Shown here piece by piece: positions 15,751-24,458 of a DNA stretch of 50,295 bases (position 1 is its first letter; each line of letters opens with the position of its first letter). The DNA is from Armatimonadota bacterium. Its GTDB lineage: Bacteria; Armatimonadota; Armatimonadia; Armatimonadales; Capsulimonadaceae. Made by a program: the position numbers and the translations under genes. The notes below the pieces were generated by a model that ran no database searches, was not told the origin of the DNA, and saw nothing but the letters and a program-made list of their open reading frames with translations. The stretch is taken from the NCBI GenBank assembly GCA_025354405.1, contig JANXMY010000123.1, positions 1-50,295 on the forward strand. Reading direction: 5' to 3'.

Positions 15751-16548
15751 ATGAAAACAACTCAATCAAATCCACTTTTGGTCGCGATCATCGGTATCGT
15801 ACTGAGCCTGATGGCCGTCGCCGGGATCGCCTTCGGACTCATCAAGCCGACGCAGGATAAGACTGTCATTGCGCAGGCTCGCCTCGATGCCGCTCTGCCC
15901 GACAGCTTATTGCCCGAGCAAAACAAAGCACTCAAGACCCTTAACGCCGCAAATCTGCAGGTGAAGATGGTGCAGAACGTCTGGGCGCAAAAAGATGCTG
16001 CACTGATGCCGCGCTACGATGTCAGCAATCGATTTGGTGCACTGAAGCAATTGACAACTGAGCTGACACAAAATCTCGGTCCGAATTTGGAGCACCATGC
16101 TCGGCAGCCCGGGGTTCGTTCAACATCAGCCTTTAATCTGCCGGCTCCGCCGGTCAATCCGAACGACATTACGAATGCGCCTGTTGTCATTCCGCTGGGA
16201 ACGCTCACGGATGTCGGTCCATTTCGAAGCATCCTGACTAACGTTTACAACTGGCAGTATTTCAACCGTCTGGTGCTGATCGATAACCTGGCATTGCATG
16301 GGAATAGCCCTTATATGCAGGGCACTTATACGGCAACTCTTTTCCTGTTCCCACAGAATGATACCAAGCTGCCGCCGGTCATTGCCGCCGCCGGCGGAGC
16401 GACTGCGACGACAAGCGGACGCGGTCCTTCCTCGTTCGGCGGACCAGGTCCCTCCGGACAGGCTTTCGAAGGAAGAGGTCCGACCGGATCATCGAGGGCG
16501 CCAAACGGCGGCATGCCGCCCGGTGCTGGCGGGATGCCGGGACGGTAG
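15751..16548 (+). CDS. pilO: PilO-like type IV pilus assembly protein
   Basis: A 265-residue single-pass inner-membrane protein: short cytoplasmic N terminus, membrane helix at residues 9-30 (LLVAIIGIVLSLMAVAGIAFGL), coiled-coil region at about 40-110 and a small periplasmic domain (IPLGTLTDVGPFRSILTNVYNWQ...). The tail after residue 215 is Gly/Pro/Ser-rich. Position 15 bp after the pilN-like gene and topology indicate PilO, which pairs with PilN to align the secretin with the motor. Sequence similarity to classical PilO is low, so the name rests on order and architecture. Confidence 0.72.
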   Translation: MKTTQSNPLLVAIIGIVLSLMAVAGIAFGLIKPTQDKTVIAQARLDAALPDSLLPEQNKALKTLNAANLQVKMVQNVWAQKDAALMPRYDVSNRFGALKQLTTELTQNLGPNLEHHARQPGVRSTSAFNLPAPPVNPNDITNAPVVIPLGTLTDVGPFRSILTNVYNWQYFNRLVLIDNLALHGNSPYMQGTYTATLFLFPQNDTKLPPVIAAAGGATATTSGRGPSSFGGPGPSGQAFEGRGPTGSSRAPNGGMPPGAGGMPGR

Positions 16549-16636
16549 GAGATTTAGTGTCAACGAATTATGAAGTCTTTTCGGGTAGAACGACTCGAAG
16601 GCAGTATCACACTCCGATAAGCGAGGACTGGGTTGT

Positions 16637-17470
16637 ATGGACTGGCTAAAAGATAAGAAAAATCTGCCGACCGTGGTTGGCCTTGCGGTATTTGTGCTGG
16701 TAGTAACGGGCTTGCTGATCGCGTTTGAGACCGGGCTCTTTAGTCCGGCACCCGCTTCGACTCCGATTACGTCGGGTCCGGGTATGGGCCCACCTTTAGT
16801 GCCAGGAAGCCGTCCTTCCATTGGCCCTGGCTCTCCCACCATGCCGCCGTCCATGGGCCGGCCGCTTGAGGGCAGCCGCGGTCCTACTAGCATGCGCAAC
16901 CCTCAAATGGCCTCGGCCCTGACTAAAACCACAGTGGCACCGAAGCTGGTGAATCCGGCGATAGGTCCAGATCCGTTTAGCATTCCTAACGGACAGAAAA
17001 ACTACGCGAAACAGGTGAATGCGGCACTTGTGGGAAGTGCGTCTGGAATGCCGCCACTGCTGCGCGACATACTGCCGCGAAATGATCTGTTCACGATTTC
17101 TCCGCCCTCCCCACCGCCAGTCGTGGTGGGACCTAACAGCGATCCCGGTTCACAGAACTACAAGCTGACGGGCGTAATGAACTCGGACGGCAGCATTCTC
17201 GCCATTTTAGAAACGAATGGCCAGTCCCAGACGGTTAAACCCGGTGATAGTCTCTCCGATGGCGGCAAAGTTGTTTCGATTCAGGACACGAGTGTCACAC
17301 TGCGTACACCCAGCGGCTCGACCGTTTCCATCCCGCTGTCTACAGGAGCCGGAGCGCCGGACCAGTTCCAAAATGGGCAGAACGAACAAAATGGGCAGAA
17401 CGGGCAATATGGCCAATATGGACAGATGCAAAATCAGCAGAACTACCCTGGCCAGCCGTTTGGCCAGTAG
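16637..17470 (+). CDS. PilP/GspC-like periplasmic pilus assembly protein
   Basis: A 277-residue protein with one N-terminal membrane helix (VVGLAVFVLVVTGLLIAF), a Pro/Gly/Ser-rich linker and a C-terminal beta domain at about residues 170-235. That domain (YKLTGVMNSDGSILAIL... followed by VKPGDSLSDGGKVVSI) resembles the homology region of PilP and GspC, which contact the secretin N0 domain. The tail is a Gln/Asn/Gly repeat (NGQNEQNGQNGQYGQYGQ). Classical PilP is a lipoprotein; this one appears membrane-anchored by a helix, more like GspC. It follows pilO and precedes the secretin-type genes. Confidence 0.7.
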   Translation: MDWLKDKKNLPTVVGLAVFVLVVTGLLIAFETGLFSPAPASTPITSGPGMGPPLVPGSRPSIGPGSPTMPPSMGRPLEGSRGPTSMRNPQMASALTKTTVAPKLVNPAIGPDPFSIPNGQKNYAKQVNAALVGSASGMPPLLRDILPRNDLFTISPPSPPPVVVGPNSDPGSQNYKLTGVMNSDGSILAILETNGQSQTVKPGDSLSDGGKVVSIQDTSVTLRTPSGSTVSIPLSTGAGAPDQFQNGQNEQNGQNGQYGQYGQMQNQQNYPGQPFGQ

Positions 17471-17504
17471 ATTCAGAGTGATCTAAGCGGAAAGGCTGCA
17501 AGGA

Positions 17505-17882
17505 ATGGCAAGATTTTTCTGTCGGATGCCGATATGGATAGTCACACTTACAGCGGGAACGCTGCTGGCTTCTTTCGTGCAGGCGCAATCAGACTCGTCT
17601 TTCCAAAAAATCAGTTCGGATGGGTATCGATTTACAAAGATTCGTATCAGGCACTACGATGCCGGTATGATCGCAGACCTGATCACGCGGCCTGACGGCA
17701 TAATCGTGGTCCCGCCGAATTTTGTCGTTCCCGCGGGAGCGACGGTGCCGCCAAAAGCTGCACCCAATGTTCTGCCGGAAGGTGTGCGAAGGATTTTCGT
17801 TCTTGAAAGTGATAATTCTCTGGTGATCGAGGCAACACCCGAAGGGCTTGCTTCTCTCACTCTCGCCCTTTCCCTCTTGTAG
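17505..17882 (+). CDS. Short secreted secretin-N1-like protein
   Basis: A 125-residue protein with a signal peptide (WIVTLTAGTLLASFVQAQ) followed by one secretin N1/NolW-like unit: FTKIRIRHYDAGMIADLI..., a loop, then RRIFVLESDNSLVIEATPEG. The last part closely parallels ARIFALQSNNSLLIEATPDG in the full secretin downstream. It ends abruptly just after that element, without a beta-barrel domain. It may be an accessory periplasmic ring protein or a duplicated and truncated secretin piece. A ribosome binding site (GCAAGGA) and neighbours argue that it is expressed. Confidence 0.65.
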   Translation: MARFFCRMPIWIVTLTAGTLLASFVQAQSDSSFQKISSDGYRFTKIRIRHYDAGMIADLITRPDGIIVVPPNFVVPAGATVPPKAAPNVLPEGVRRIFVLESDNSLVIEATPEGLASLTLALSLL

Positions 17883-17901
17883 ACTATAAAAGGAAAAAAC
17901 C

Positions 17902-18672
17902 ATGAAAATGATATCTGGCCGCCGGACCATTGCCCTCGCACTGGGCGGCGTCTTTCTTCTCAGCAGTGCGATGATCGCTCCCGTCGTTCGGGCGCAGGAT
18001 GCAGGCACAGGCGAGCCTACCAAACCGATTTCCCTGAACCTGCACAACGTGCCGATTCAGACTGCGCTTCAGCTTTTATTCACCGGAGCCGGTATCCGCA
18101 ACTCAAGCATCGCAAATGATGTACAGGGTTACGCGAATATCACGGTGAACGAAGTTCCGTTTAGCCTTGCCCTGCGCACCTTGCTTAGCTCAGTCAACCC
18201 GCCTCTGACCTATGATGTCGTTGACGGTGTCTACCAGGTTAAAGTACTTCGCGCAGCCGCGCCCGCCCCGCCGGTCGTCGCGCCGACGCCGACAGTCGAT
18301 CCAAACAGCACGGGCAATGCCCCTGCGGATGGTCCCAAGCGTTTTTACCGGATCCCGATTGAGAAGTATGATGCCTATTATATCGCGCGTCTGCTTGGGG
18401 CACAGGGCATCGTACAGGTCGGTGTCAATGATGTCATACCGGCGGGCGGCGGCCAGGGAAATAACGGCGGTGGTAACAATCGCCAGGGCGGCGGCTTCGG
18501 TGGCGGCAGCGGCTTTGGCGGCGGCGGTGGTTTTGGCGGCGGCAGCGGTCCGAACATCACCTCCGTTGGAGGCAGCTCCGGCGGCTTCGGTGGTGGCAGC
18601 AGCTTTGGCGGCGGCAACAGTTTTGGCGGGGGAGGCGGCCGCTATGGCGGTGGCGGCGGCCGCGGCTACTAA
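17902..18672 (+). CDS. Secretin N0 (STN)/N1-domain protein with glycine-rich tail
   Basis: A 256-residue exported protein. After a signal peptide (residues 1-33, ending VVRAQ), an STN/secretin N0 domain covers about residues 40-115 (ISLNLHNVPIQTALQLLF ... FSLALRTLLSSV). A partial N1 unit (FYRIPIEKYDAYYIARLLGA) follows near 150-185. From about residue 190 the sequence is almost entirely Gly with Phe, Ser, Asn and Arg. No secretin barrel is present, so it cannot form the pore alone. It probably stacks with or docks onto the secretin encoded next. AAAAGGAAAA precedes the ATG. Confidence 0.7.
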   Translation: MKMISGRRTIALALGGVFLLSSAMIAPVVRAQDAGTGEPTKPISLNLHNVPIQTALQLLFTGAGIRNSSIANDVQGYANITVNEVPFSLALRTLLSSVNPPLTYDVVDGVYQVKVLRAAAPAPPVVAPTPTVDPNSTGNAPADGPKRFYRIPIEKYDAYYIARLLGAQGIVQVGVNDVIPAGGGQGNNGGGNNRQGGGFGGGSGFGGGGGFGGGSGPNITSVGGSSGGFGGGSSFGGGNSFGGGGGRYGGGGGRGY

Positions 18673-18717
18673 TTTCAGTTGTGTTTTTGCACGAGAATTG
18701 ACAGAGGAGAACTCGAT

Positions 18718-20550
18718 ATGCGCTTTACTCAAAAACGGCGGGGCTTGACCACCGTCTGCTGCGGTCTTCTGACACTTGGCGGGCTGATGGCGGCGGCTGC
18801 TCCGCGCCCGGCTGTCGCTCAGAGTGCGGTGCAGAGCAGCACCGTCAATATCGATGTTGTCGGAGAGAAACTCCAGACTGTCCTAAATATCTTAGGCCGT
18901 CAGGCAAATATCGAAACGGTGGTACGTGAAGGCGATACCCCCTTTAAGCTGATCAACGTCCATCTGTCGGATGCTGCTCTGCCGAAGGCACTGCGCACCA
19001 TTGCGCTAAGTGCCGGGGCCCGAGTCAGCCGAAACGAAGACGGTGTCTACGTCTTCAGTTCGGATACTGACAGCGCATCGGCACCGGGTGCCGCGCCAGT
19101 GTCGGCTTCAGCTCCTGCATCCGTTCAGAACGCCGCAAACCCGCAGAGTTCGCGCAGCGAAAACCCGGAATTGCGATATGCGCCGGGTGAGCTGCACTGG
19201 CAGGCTCTCGTACTCCAGCATGCCGTGCCCTCCGATATCTTGAAACTCATGCAATGGGATCGGGACCTGGTCGAAGTCAATCCTTTTGTGGCTCTGCGCA
19301 TGCCGGAAGCCCGTCCGGTGATTTCGTCTACGCAGCCTTTCAATTCTTCGCAGACCCCGCAGCAGCAGTCACCGTATTCCAGCTATCCTTCGGTACCGAT
19401 CGGGACCGGGAACATGCAGAACAACGGCGCAAACTATGCCCGCCGCAGCGCTGATCCCGCCTCCCCCGAGCAGGCCAATCAGTTCCCCGGTGGCTTTCCC
19501 GGCGGCGGTTTTAATGGCGGCGGCGGTTTTAATGGCGGCGGCGGCTTTCAGCAGGGCGGCGGCGGTTTTAATGGCGGCGGGGGCTTCCAGCAGGGCGGCG
19601 GCGGCTTCCAGCAAGGCGGAGGCTTCCAGCAGGGTCAGCAGGGGCAAGGCGGCCAGCAAGGCGGCGGCGCACTCCCAGCCGGCGTGGCCCGAATCTTTGC
19701 GCTCCAGAGCAACAACTCTCTGCTGATTGAAGCAACTCCGGATGGCTACAACCTGGTTAAGCAGATCGTCAAAATTCTGGACATCGCCCCGCGTCAGGTG
19801 CAGATCAAAGTTGAGTTCGTTACAGCCAGCGTCGCCGATGTCGACAACCTCGGTATCAACTTCGATCTGGTGCCCTTCCCCGGAGTCGAGCTTGCCTCCA
19901 AGCAGGGCGACTCTACCATTGTCAGCAATGTGGCACCGACCTTCCTGCAGTATGCGACTGGTAATATCGTTGCACAGCTTTTCCAAACTTTGACCCGTTC
20001 GCGCGGCAAAGTCGTTCAGGCTCCGCTGATTACCACGACAAACAATGTCACGGCCAGCATCGAAGTCAATACGCAGATTCCGTTCTTCACGACTACCGTC
20101 GTCAACACCGGTGGCAACAACAACGGCACCGCGACGGGCCAGCAGGCCAACTTCCTGCAGCTTCAGACCGGTCTGACCGTAACGCCGCGCATCAACAGTG
20201 ATGACTCCGTCACACTCAACCTCGCCCCGCAGATCACGGACACCACTGGGCAGTCACCGGTCGGGGGCATTCCGCCCACGATCACGCAGCGTGTCACGAC
20301 TTTGCGTACGGTCCGCAGCGGCGATACGATGGTTCTCGGCGGCCTGGTTCGCAAGCAGGAGACCTCTTCGACCCAGCGTATTCCGATCCTGGCAGACCTG
20401 CCCATTCTTGGCAATCTGTTCCGCACTCGCTCCAAGCAGACGAATGATCAGGAACTGCTGATTTTCGTCACGCCGACTATTATCGGCGAGAGCAACGATA
20501 GTGCGACCGCCAATGCAAACGGCGGCCAGAGCGTTACCGTTACTCCATAA
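18718..20550 (+). CDS. pilQ: Type IV pilus secretin (PilQ/GspD family)
   Basis: A 610-residue outer-membrane secretin forming the pilus exit pore. A signal peptide (to about residue 35, PRPAVAQ) precedes an N0/STN domain (residues 40-115). An N1 region is split by a long Gly/Phe/Gln-rich insertion (about 255-320) and resumes at ARIFALQSNNSLLIEATPDG. The C-terminal barrel domain holds VEFVTASVADVDNLGINFD, the LITTTNNVTASIEVNTQIPF region and the typical RSGDTMVLGGLVRKQE ... RIPILADLPILGNLF signature. ATG 18718 has AGAGGAGAA upstream; the frame is open slightly further without support. It ends the pil operon; PilB, PilC, PilT and PilD are not in the window. Confidence 0.9.
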   Translation: MRFTQKRRGLTTVCCGLLTLGGLMAAAAPRPAVAQSAVQSSTVNIDVVGEKLQTVLNILGRQANIETVVREGDTPFKLINVHLSDAALPKALRTIALSAGARVSRNEDGVYVFSSDTDSASAPGAAPVSASAPASVQNAANPQSSRSENPELRYAPGELHWQALVLQHAVPSDILKLMQWDRDLVEVNPFVALRMPEARPVISSTQPFNSSQTPQQQSPYSSYPSVPIGTGNMQNNGANYARRSADPASPEQANQFPGGFPGGGFNGGGGFNGGGGFQQGGGGFNGGGGFQQGGGGFQQGGGFQQGQQGQGGQQGGGALPAGVARIFALQSNNSLLIEATPDGYNLVKQIVKILDIAPRQVQIKVEFVTASVADVDNLGINFDLVPFPGVELASKQGDSTIVSNVAPTFLQYATGNIVAQLFQTLTRSRGKVVQAPLITTTNNVTASIEVNTQIPFFTTTVVNTGGNNNGTATGQQANFLQLQTGLTVTPRINSDDSVTLNLAPQITDTTGQSPVGGIPPTITQRVTTLRTVRSGDTMVLGGLVRKQETSSTQRIPILADLPILGNLFRTRSKQTNDQELLIFVTPTIIGESNDSATANANGGQSVTVTP

Positions 20551-20562
20551 GCACAACCTCGT

Positions 20563-20593
20563 AAAACCCGGTCCGAAAGGGCCGGGTTTTTTT
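20563..20593 (+). terminator. Terminator of the pil operon
   Basis: AAAACCCGG(T)CC and GGGCCGGGTTTT form a stem with a GAAA loop, followed by a T tract ending at 20593. Confidence 0.92.
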
Positions 20594-20633
20594 ATGTTTG
20601 GCCCCGTGTTTTATGCCCCGTTTCATTTTCAGG

Positions 20634-20647
20634 TATAATAAGTATTA
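20634..20647 (+). promoter_or_regulatory. TATAAT box directly before aroC (leaderless)
   Basis: TATAAT (20634-20639) lies seven bases before the ATG at 20647, predicting a transcript that starts at or one base from the start codon. No ribosome binding site and only a poor -35 are present. Confidence 0.6.
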
Positions 20648-21837
20648 TGTTTAGATTCCTCACCGCCGGCGAGTCTCACGGCCCGGCCTTAACCGCAGTC
20701 ATCGAAGGTGTCCCTGCCGGACTAGCGATCACCGCCGAACCTATCAACTTCCAGCTCAAACGCCGTCAGGGCGGGTATGGGCGAGGTGCACGGCAGAAGA
20801 TCGAGTCGGACACGGCCGAGATCTTGTCGGGTATCCGTTTCGGCCTGGCGATGGGCAGCCCGATCACGCTGGTGGTTCGCAACCGGGACTGGGCTAACTG
20901 GACCGTCAAGATGTCGGTCGAGCCGCTCACCGAGGGCGAAGCGCCGCCCGAGATCACTGTGCCTCGTCCCGGCCATGCCGACTTTACGGGCATGATGAAG
21001 TTTGGGCACGATGATCTCCGGAATACGCTGGAGCGCTCGTCGGCCCGGAACACGGCAACGCTGGTAGCGGTTGGTGCCGTCGCCCGTATCCTGCTGGCGG
21101 AGTTCGGCATTTCGGTGGACTCCCATGTCGTGAATATCGGGGGCGTCAAAGTAAACGCCGAAAACATCGACCTGCGCCAGATTGGCCTGCTGGCGGAAGA
21201 CAGCCCCGTGCGTGTGGCTGACAAAGAAGCCGAAGCCGCGATCATCGCCGCGATCGATGCCGCCAAGTCCCGGGGCGACACGCTGGGCGGCACGTTCGAA
21301 GTCGTGGCCCTGGGCCTGCCGGTCGGCCTCGGCTCATATACCCAATGGGACACGCGTATCGACGGAAAGCTGGCACAGGCACTTATGTCCATCCAGGCTA
21401 TTAAAGGCGTCGAAGTCGGGATCGGTTTCGGGGCAGCTGATATTCCCGGTTCACAGGTGCATGATGCTTTTTATTACGATCAGGCCGAGGGCGAGGAAGC
21501 GGCCCATTTTCGGCGCGGGTCCAACAACGCCGGCGGCACCGAGGGCGGTATTTCGAACGGTGAGCCTCTGGTGATCCGGGCGGTGATGAAGCCGATTGCA
21601 ACTCTGATGAAGCAGCTGCCATCGGTCAATCTCCAGACCAAAGAAGGCGTTCCCGCTTTCGCCGAACGGTCTGACGTCTGCGCCGTCCCCGCCGCCGCCG
21701 TTGTTGGCGAAGCGATGGTCGCCATTGTCTTGGCCGACTTGATGCGCGAAAAGTTCGGCGGCGACAGTATTCGTGAAATGCGTGCCAATTATGACAGCTA
21801 CCAGGCGACGATCGCACTCCGGACTGCTCAAAAATAG
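20647..21837 (+). CDS. aroC: Chorismate synthase
   Basis: A 396-residue FMN-dependent enzyme making chorismate from EPSP, the last common step of aromatic amino acid synthesis. Signatures include the N-terminal FLTAGESHGPALTAVIEGVP, RRQGGYGRGARQKIE, RSSARNTATLVAVGAVAR near residue 130 and GGTEGGISNG near 297. Length is normal. It begins a shikimate block, aroC-aroK-aroB, where the genes are 11 bp apart or overlapping. The start is apparently leaderless. Other shikimate genes are not in the window. Confidence 0.97.
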   Translation: MFRFLTAGESHGPALTAVIEGVPAGLAITAEPINFQLKRRQGGYGRGARQKIESDTAEILSGIRFGLAMGSPITLVVRNRDWANWTVKMSVEPLTEGEAPPEITVPRPGHADFTGMMKFGHDDLRNTLERSSARNTATLVAVGAVARILLAEFGISVDSHVVNIGGVKVNAENIDLRQIGLLAEDSPVRVADKEAEAAIIAAIDAAKSRGDTLGGTFEVVALGLPVGLGSYTQWDTRIDGKLAQALMSIQAIKGVEVGIGFGAADIPGSQVHDAFYYDQAEGEEAAHFRRGSNNAGGTEGGISNGEPLVIRAVMKPIATLMKQLPSVNLQTKEGVPAFAERSDVCAVPAAAVVGEAMVAIVLADLMREKFGGDSIREMRANYDSYQATIALRTAQK

Positions 21838-21848
21838 GAGAAATCCCG

Positions 21849-22418
21849 GTGACCGTCGCGCCTCCAAATCTGATGCAGCAGAACCGTAGCATTGTCCTCA
21901 TCGGCTTCATGGGCACTGGGAAAAGTGCCGTCGGCCGCGCACTGGCCGGCCGGCTTCAGTGGAGACATCGGGACACGGATACCGAAATCGAGCGTGAGGC
22001 AGGCTGCTCCATTGCGGACTGCTTTGCCGCCGAGGGGGAAGCGGCGTTCCGCCAGCGCGAAACCACGATGCTGGCCCGGCTTTTGACTGATCTGCCTTCA
22101 GAGCGATTAATTCTCTCGACCGGAGGCGGGACCCCGCTGCGGCTAGAAAATTCCACTCTGCTGCAGCAGGGTGGGACTGTCATCTGGCTGCAAGCTTCAC
22201 CGGAGGCGATTTTGTCTCGTATCGGCTTGAATCTCAGCAGCCGGCCACTGCTGGCAGACTACCTAGATAACCCGAAAGAACGAATCGAAGATCTTCTCGC
22301 CGCACGCTCGGCGCACTACGCCGCGCTGGCTGATTTTGCCCTCGACACGTCGAAATGCGCTGGACCACTTCGGGCAGCGGAAGAAATCATCAGCCTTTTG
22401 GGCCAACAACAAGAATGA
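21849..22418 (+). CDS. aroK: Shikimate kinase
   Basis: A 189-residue P-loop kinase phosphorylating shikimate at the 3-hydroxyl. The Walker A is GFMGTGKSAVGRALA (residues 19-33), followed by DTDTEIEREAG with the substrate aspartate, EAAFRQRE and the STGGGTPLR loop; SSRPLL is the arginine of the lid region. The start is GTG, preceded by AGGAGAAA. It is 11 bp after aroC, and its stop overlaps the aroB start (ATGA), suggesting coupled translation. Confidence 0.95.
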   Translation: MTVAPPNLMQQNRSIVLIGFMGTGKSAVGRALAGRLQWRHRDTDTEIEREAGCSIADCFAAEGEAAFRQRETTMLARLLTDLPSERLILSTGGGTPLRLENSTLLQQGGTVIWLQASPEAILSRIGLNLSSRPLLADYLDNPKERIEDLLAARSAHYAALADFALDTSKCAGPLRAAEEIISLLGQQQE

Positions 22419-23539
22419 CTCAGCAAAGATACACTGTGACGGTTCACCTCAGCGACCGCTCCTATGATATACTCGTGGGAAGGGGCCTTCTTGCCTCTTT
22501 GGGCAGGGAGCTGGCAGCACGGCTGTCGTCGGCCTCGACTGGGCCGAGGCAGGCCTTGATCGTTTCCAGCCCCGAGATTGCCAATTTGTATGGGCCGAAA
22601 GTGCTGCAAAGCCTTGAATCGGCGGGCTTTCTCGTGCGCAGCGCTTTCATTCCTGCCGGGGAGCAGTCCAAATCGGCGGAGTCTGCTGCGAAGCTCTACC
22701 AGGCACTTTATGATCTGGCTGCCGACCGCCAAACGATCGTGGTGGCCCTCGGCGGCGGCGTGATCGGGGATCTGGCGGGGTTTGTTGCCGCAACATATAC
22801 GCGCGGGCTGGATTTTGTGCAGGTGCCGACGACTCTGCTCGCACAGGTAGACAGCAGTGTGGGGGGAAAGACCGGGGTCAATTTTGGGAGTGCGAAAAAC
22901 CTGATCGGGGCATTCCATCAGCCCCGCCTGGTCGTCATTGATCCCGAGACGCTGAGCACGCTTTCCGCGCGTGAACGCCGCTCCGGTCTTGCGGAAGTCA
23001 TCAAGTATGGTATAATAGCCGACAAAGTATTCTTTGACCTGCTTCGGAGCGAAGTCGCCGGTCTGCTGGACCTGACTTCGGAGCATCTGGCTTTTGTGCT
23101 GGCCCATTCCTGTACTCTCAAAGCACGGGTCGTCGAGCAGGATGAGCGCGACGAAGGCCTCCGGGCGATCCTGAATTTCGGCCACACAGTCGGCCATGCC
23201 CTGGAAGCCATCACTCTCTATCAGACCTACACCCATGGCGAAGCGATTGCCCTGGGTATGGTTTCGGCGGCGCTGATCGGCGAAGAAGCAGGCATCACCC
23301 GGCCTGAAGATACGCTGGCGGCAATCGGACTGCTTCGCGCGGCCGGGTTTAACATTCGTTTGGACTCATCTCACTCTGTGGACGAGCTTGTGCGGCTGAT
23401 TGCCTGGGACAAGAAATCGGTCGGCGGGTCGGCGCGGTTTGTGCTCATGGAAGAGATCGGTCATGCCACTCCCGGCCACCGAGTCCCAGAAGCCGCGATC
23501 CGGCGGGCTCTGGAGCGGCAGGCGGCACTGGTGCTATGA
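22415..23539 (+). CDS. aroB: 3-dehydroquinate synthase
   Basis: A 374-residue NAD- and metal-dependent enzyme converting DAHP to 3-dehydroquinate. Clear signatures are GGGVIGDLAGFVAATYTRGLDFVQ-type sequence near residues 110-135, PTTLLAQVDSSVGGKTGVN and, for metal binding, LNFGHTVGHALE near 250 and HGEAIALGM near 273. The ATG overlapping the aroK stop is chosen; upstream in-frame starts lie inside aroK. Its own stop overlaps the start of the small membrane-protein gene. Confidence 0.96.
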   Translation: MTQQRYTVTVHLSDRSYDILVGRGLLASLGRELAARLSSASTGPRQALIVSSPEIANLYGPKVLQSLESAGFLVRSAFIPAGEQSKSAESAAKLYQALYDLAADRQTIVVALGGGVIGDLAGFVAATYTRGLDFVQVPTTLLAQVDSSVGGKTGVNFGSAKNLIGAFHQPRLVVIDPETLSTLSARERRSGLAEVIKYGIIADKVFFDLLRSEVAGLLDLTSEHLAFVLAHSCTLKARVVEQDERDEGLRAILNFGHTVGHALEAITLYQTYTHGEAIALGMVSAALIGEEAGITRPEDTLAAIGLLRAAGFNIRLDSSHSVDELVRLIAWDKKSVGGSARFVLMEEIGHATPGHRVPEAAIRRALERQAALVL

Positions 23540-23730
23540 CCGAAAAGCCGCCGCTCTGGGCTGATATCTCTCTGACCCTCTGGGTGATTTCTGTCGGCGT
23601 CTTCTTTTTTGGTGGCTATTTCTTTCCCGCCCAGATCGGCGTTTATACCCAGGCTGGGGCTGCACTGTACGCACTGATGGTGCTGGTCTCAGTGGGGACG
23701 CTGGCCTGGAAGTTTTTGTTTAGAAAGTAA
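23536..23730 (+). CDS. Small two-helix membrane protein
   Basis: A 64-residue protein with two predicted membrane helices (residues 12-32 and 37-58), a short acidic/proline N terminus and a positively charged end (KFLFRK). No family is recognised. The ATG overlaps the aroB stop in an ATGA arrangement, and GAGCGGCAGG-type sequence lies upstream, so it is likely translated with aroB. The function is unknown and no aromatic-pathway role can be claimed. Confidence 0.6.
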   Translation: MTEKPPLWADISLTLWVISVGVFFFGGYFFPAQIGVYTQAGAALYALMVLVSVGTLAWKFLFRK

Positions 23731-23738
23731 GAGGGGCA

Positions 23739-24425
23739 ATGCTAAACAAGCATTTGTCGTTTCTGAGTATCTTCTGGCTGCCTCTTCTGCTGACAGCTAT
23801 TTCTGCAATGGCGACCCCGACATACCGAGCGTCCGGGATCGCGATCCACCAATGCTCCTGCGCTTACGCCTGCCCCTGTATGTTCGAGAATGGCCCGGAT
23901 AACTGCGCTCTGGCGGCGATATACCACCTTGAAGCGGCCCGCTACGCTGGAGTGGATATCAGCGGGCTGAATATGATCTCGATCGATGGCGCTGTCGACA
24001 AGCATGGCAATGGGGCATGCTGTGCGAAAACGCATTCGGAAACAGCCAAAACAAACGCTCCCTTCGGGGTCGTCTACCTGGATGTCCGGGCGACACCGGC
24101 GCAGCGGTCTGCGCTGCTCGGCCTGCTGGAAGCCCATGGCGAATGGCCGGGGGCGGGTCGTCCAGTCCGCAGCGTCCCGATCTCGTTTGTCAAGACTGCG
24201 GATGGTTACAAGACAACGGTGCCGGGCCTGTTTTCGGGTGAGGCAAAGAGCGTTTTGAGCCGAAAGGGTGCCCCGATTATTGTGGAGGGTGTTGGGTTCG
24301 TGGAAGGGCCGCGCTGGGTCGTTGGACGAAGTGTTGTCAACGATCTGCACGATACTTCCCTGGGCCTGCATTGGCACCTGCCCGGTACGAACGGGTCGTG
24401 GTCGCAGTTTGACTGGAGCCATTGA
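23739..24425 (+). CDS. DUF1326-like secreted cysteine-rich protein
   Basis: A 228-residue protein with a signal peptide or anchor (residues 8-27). The mature N terminus carries a CSCAYACPCMF cluster (C-x-C-x3-C-x-C), characteristic of DUF1326 proteins, and further cysteines at NGACCAK. The rest is an alpha-beta domain with a His-rich end (GLHWHLPG). The biochemical function of this group is not known; the cysteine cluster suggests metal binding or redox chemistry in the envelope. AAGAGGGG precedes the ATG. It is placed between a small membrane gene and the pseudokinase gene on the same strand. Confidence 0.6.
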   Translation: MLNKHLSFLSIFWLPLLLTAISAMATPTYRASGIAIHQCSCAYACPCMFENGPDNCALAAIYHLEAARYAGVDISGLNMISIDGAVDKHGNGACCAKTHSETAKTNAPFGVVYLDVRATPAQRSALLGLLEAHGEWPGAGRPVRSVPISFVKTADGYKTTVPGLFSGEAKSVLSRKGAPIIVEGVGFVEGPRWVVGRSVVNDLHDTSLGLHWHLPGTNGSWSQFDWSH

Positions 24426-24458
24426 GCTTCGGTGGAACCACTGAGGAGAATTCTTTAC

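Noticed and set aside
18190-18748. Alanine-rich open frames on both strands over the glycine-rich tail
   Set aside because: GGC-type repeats are open in several frames; the forward STN-domain gene explains the sequence.
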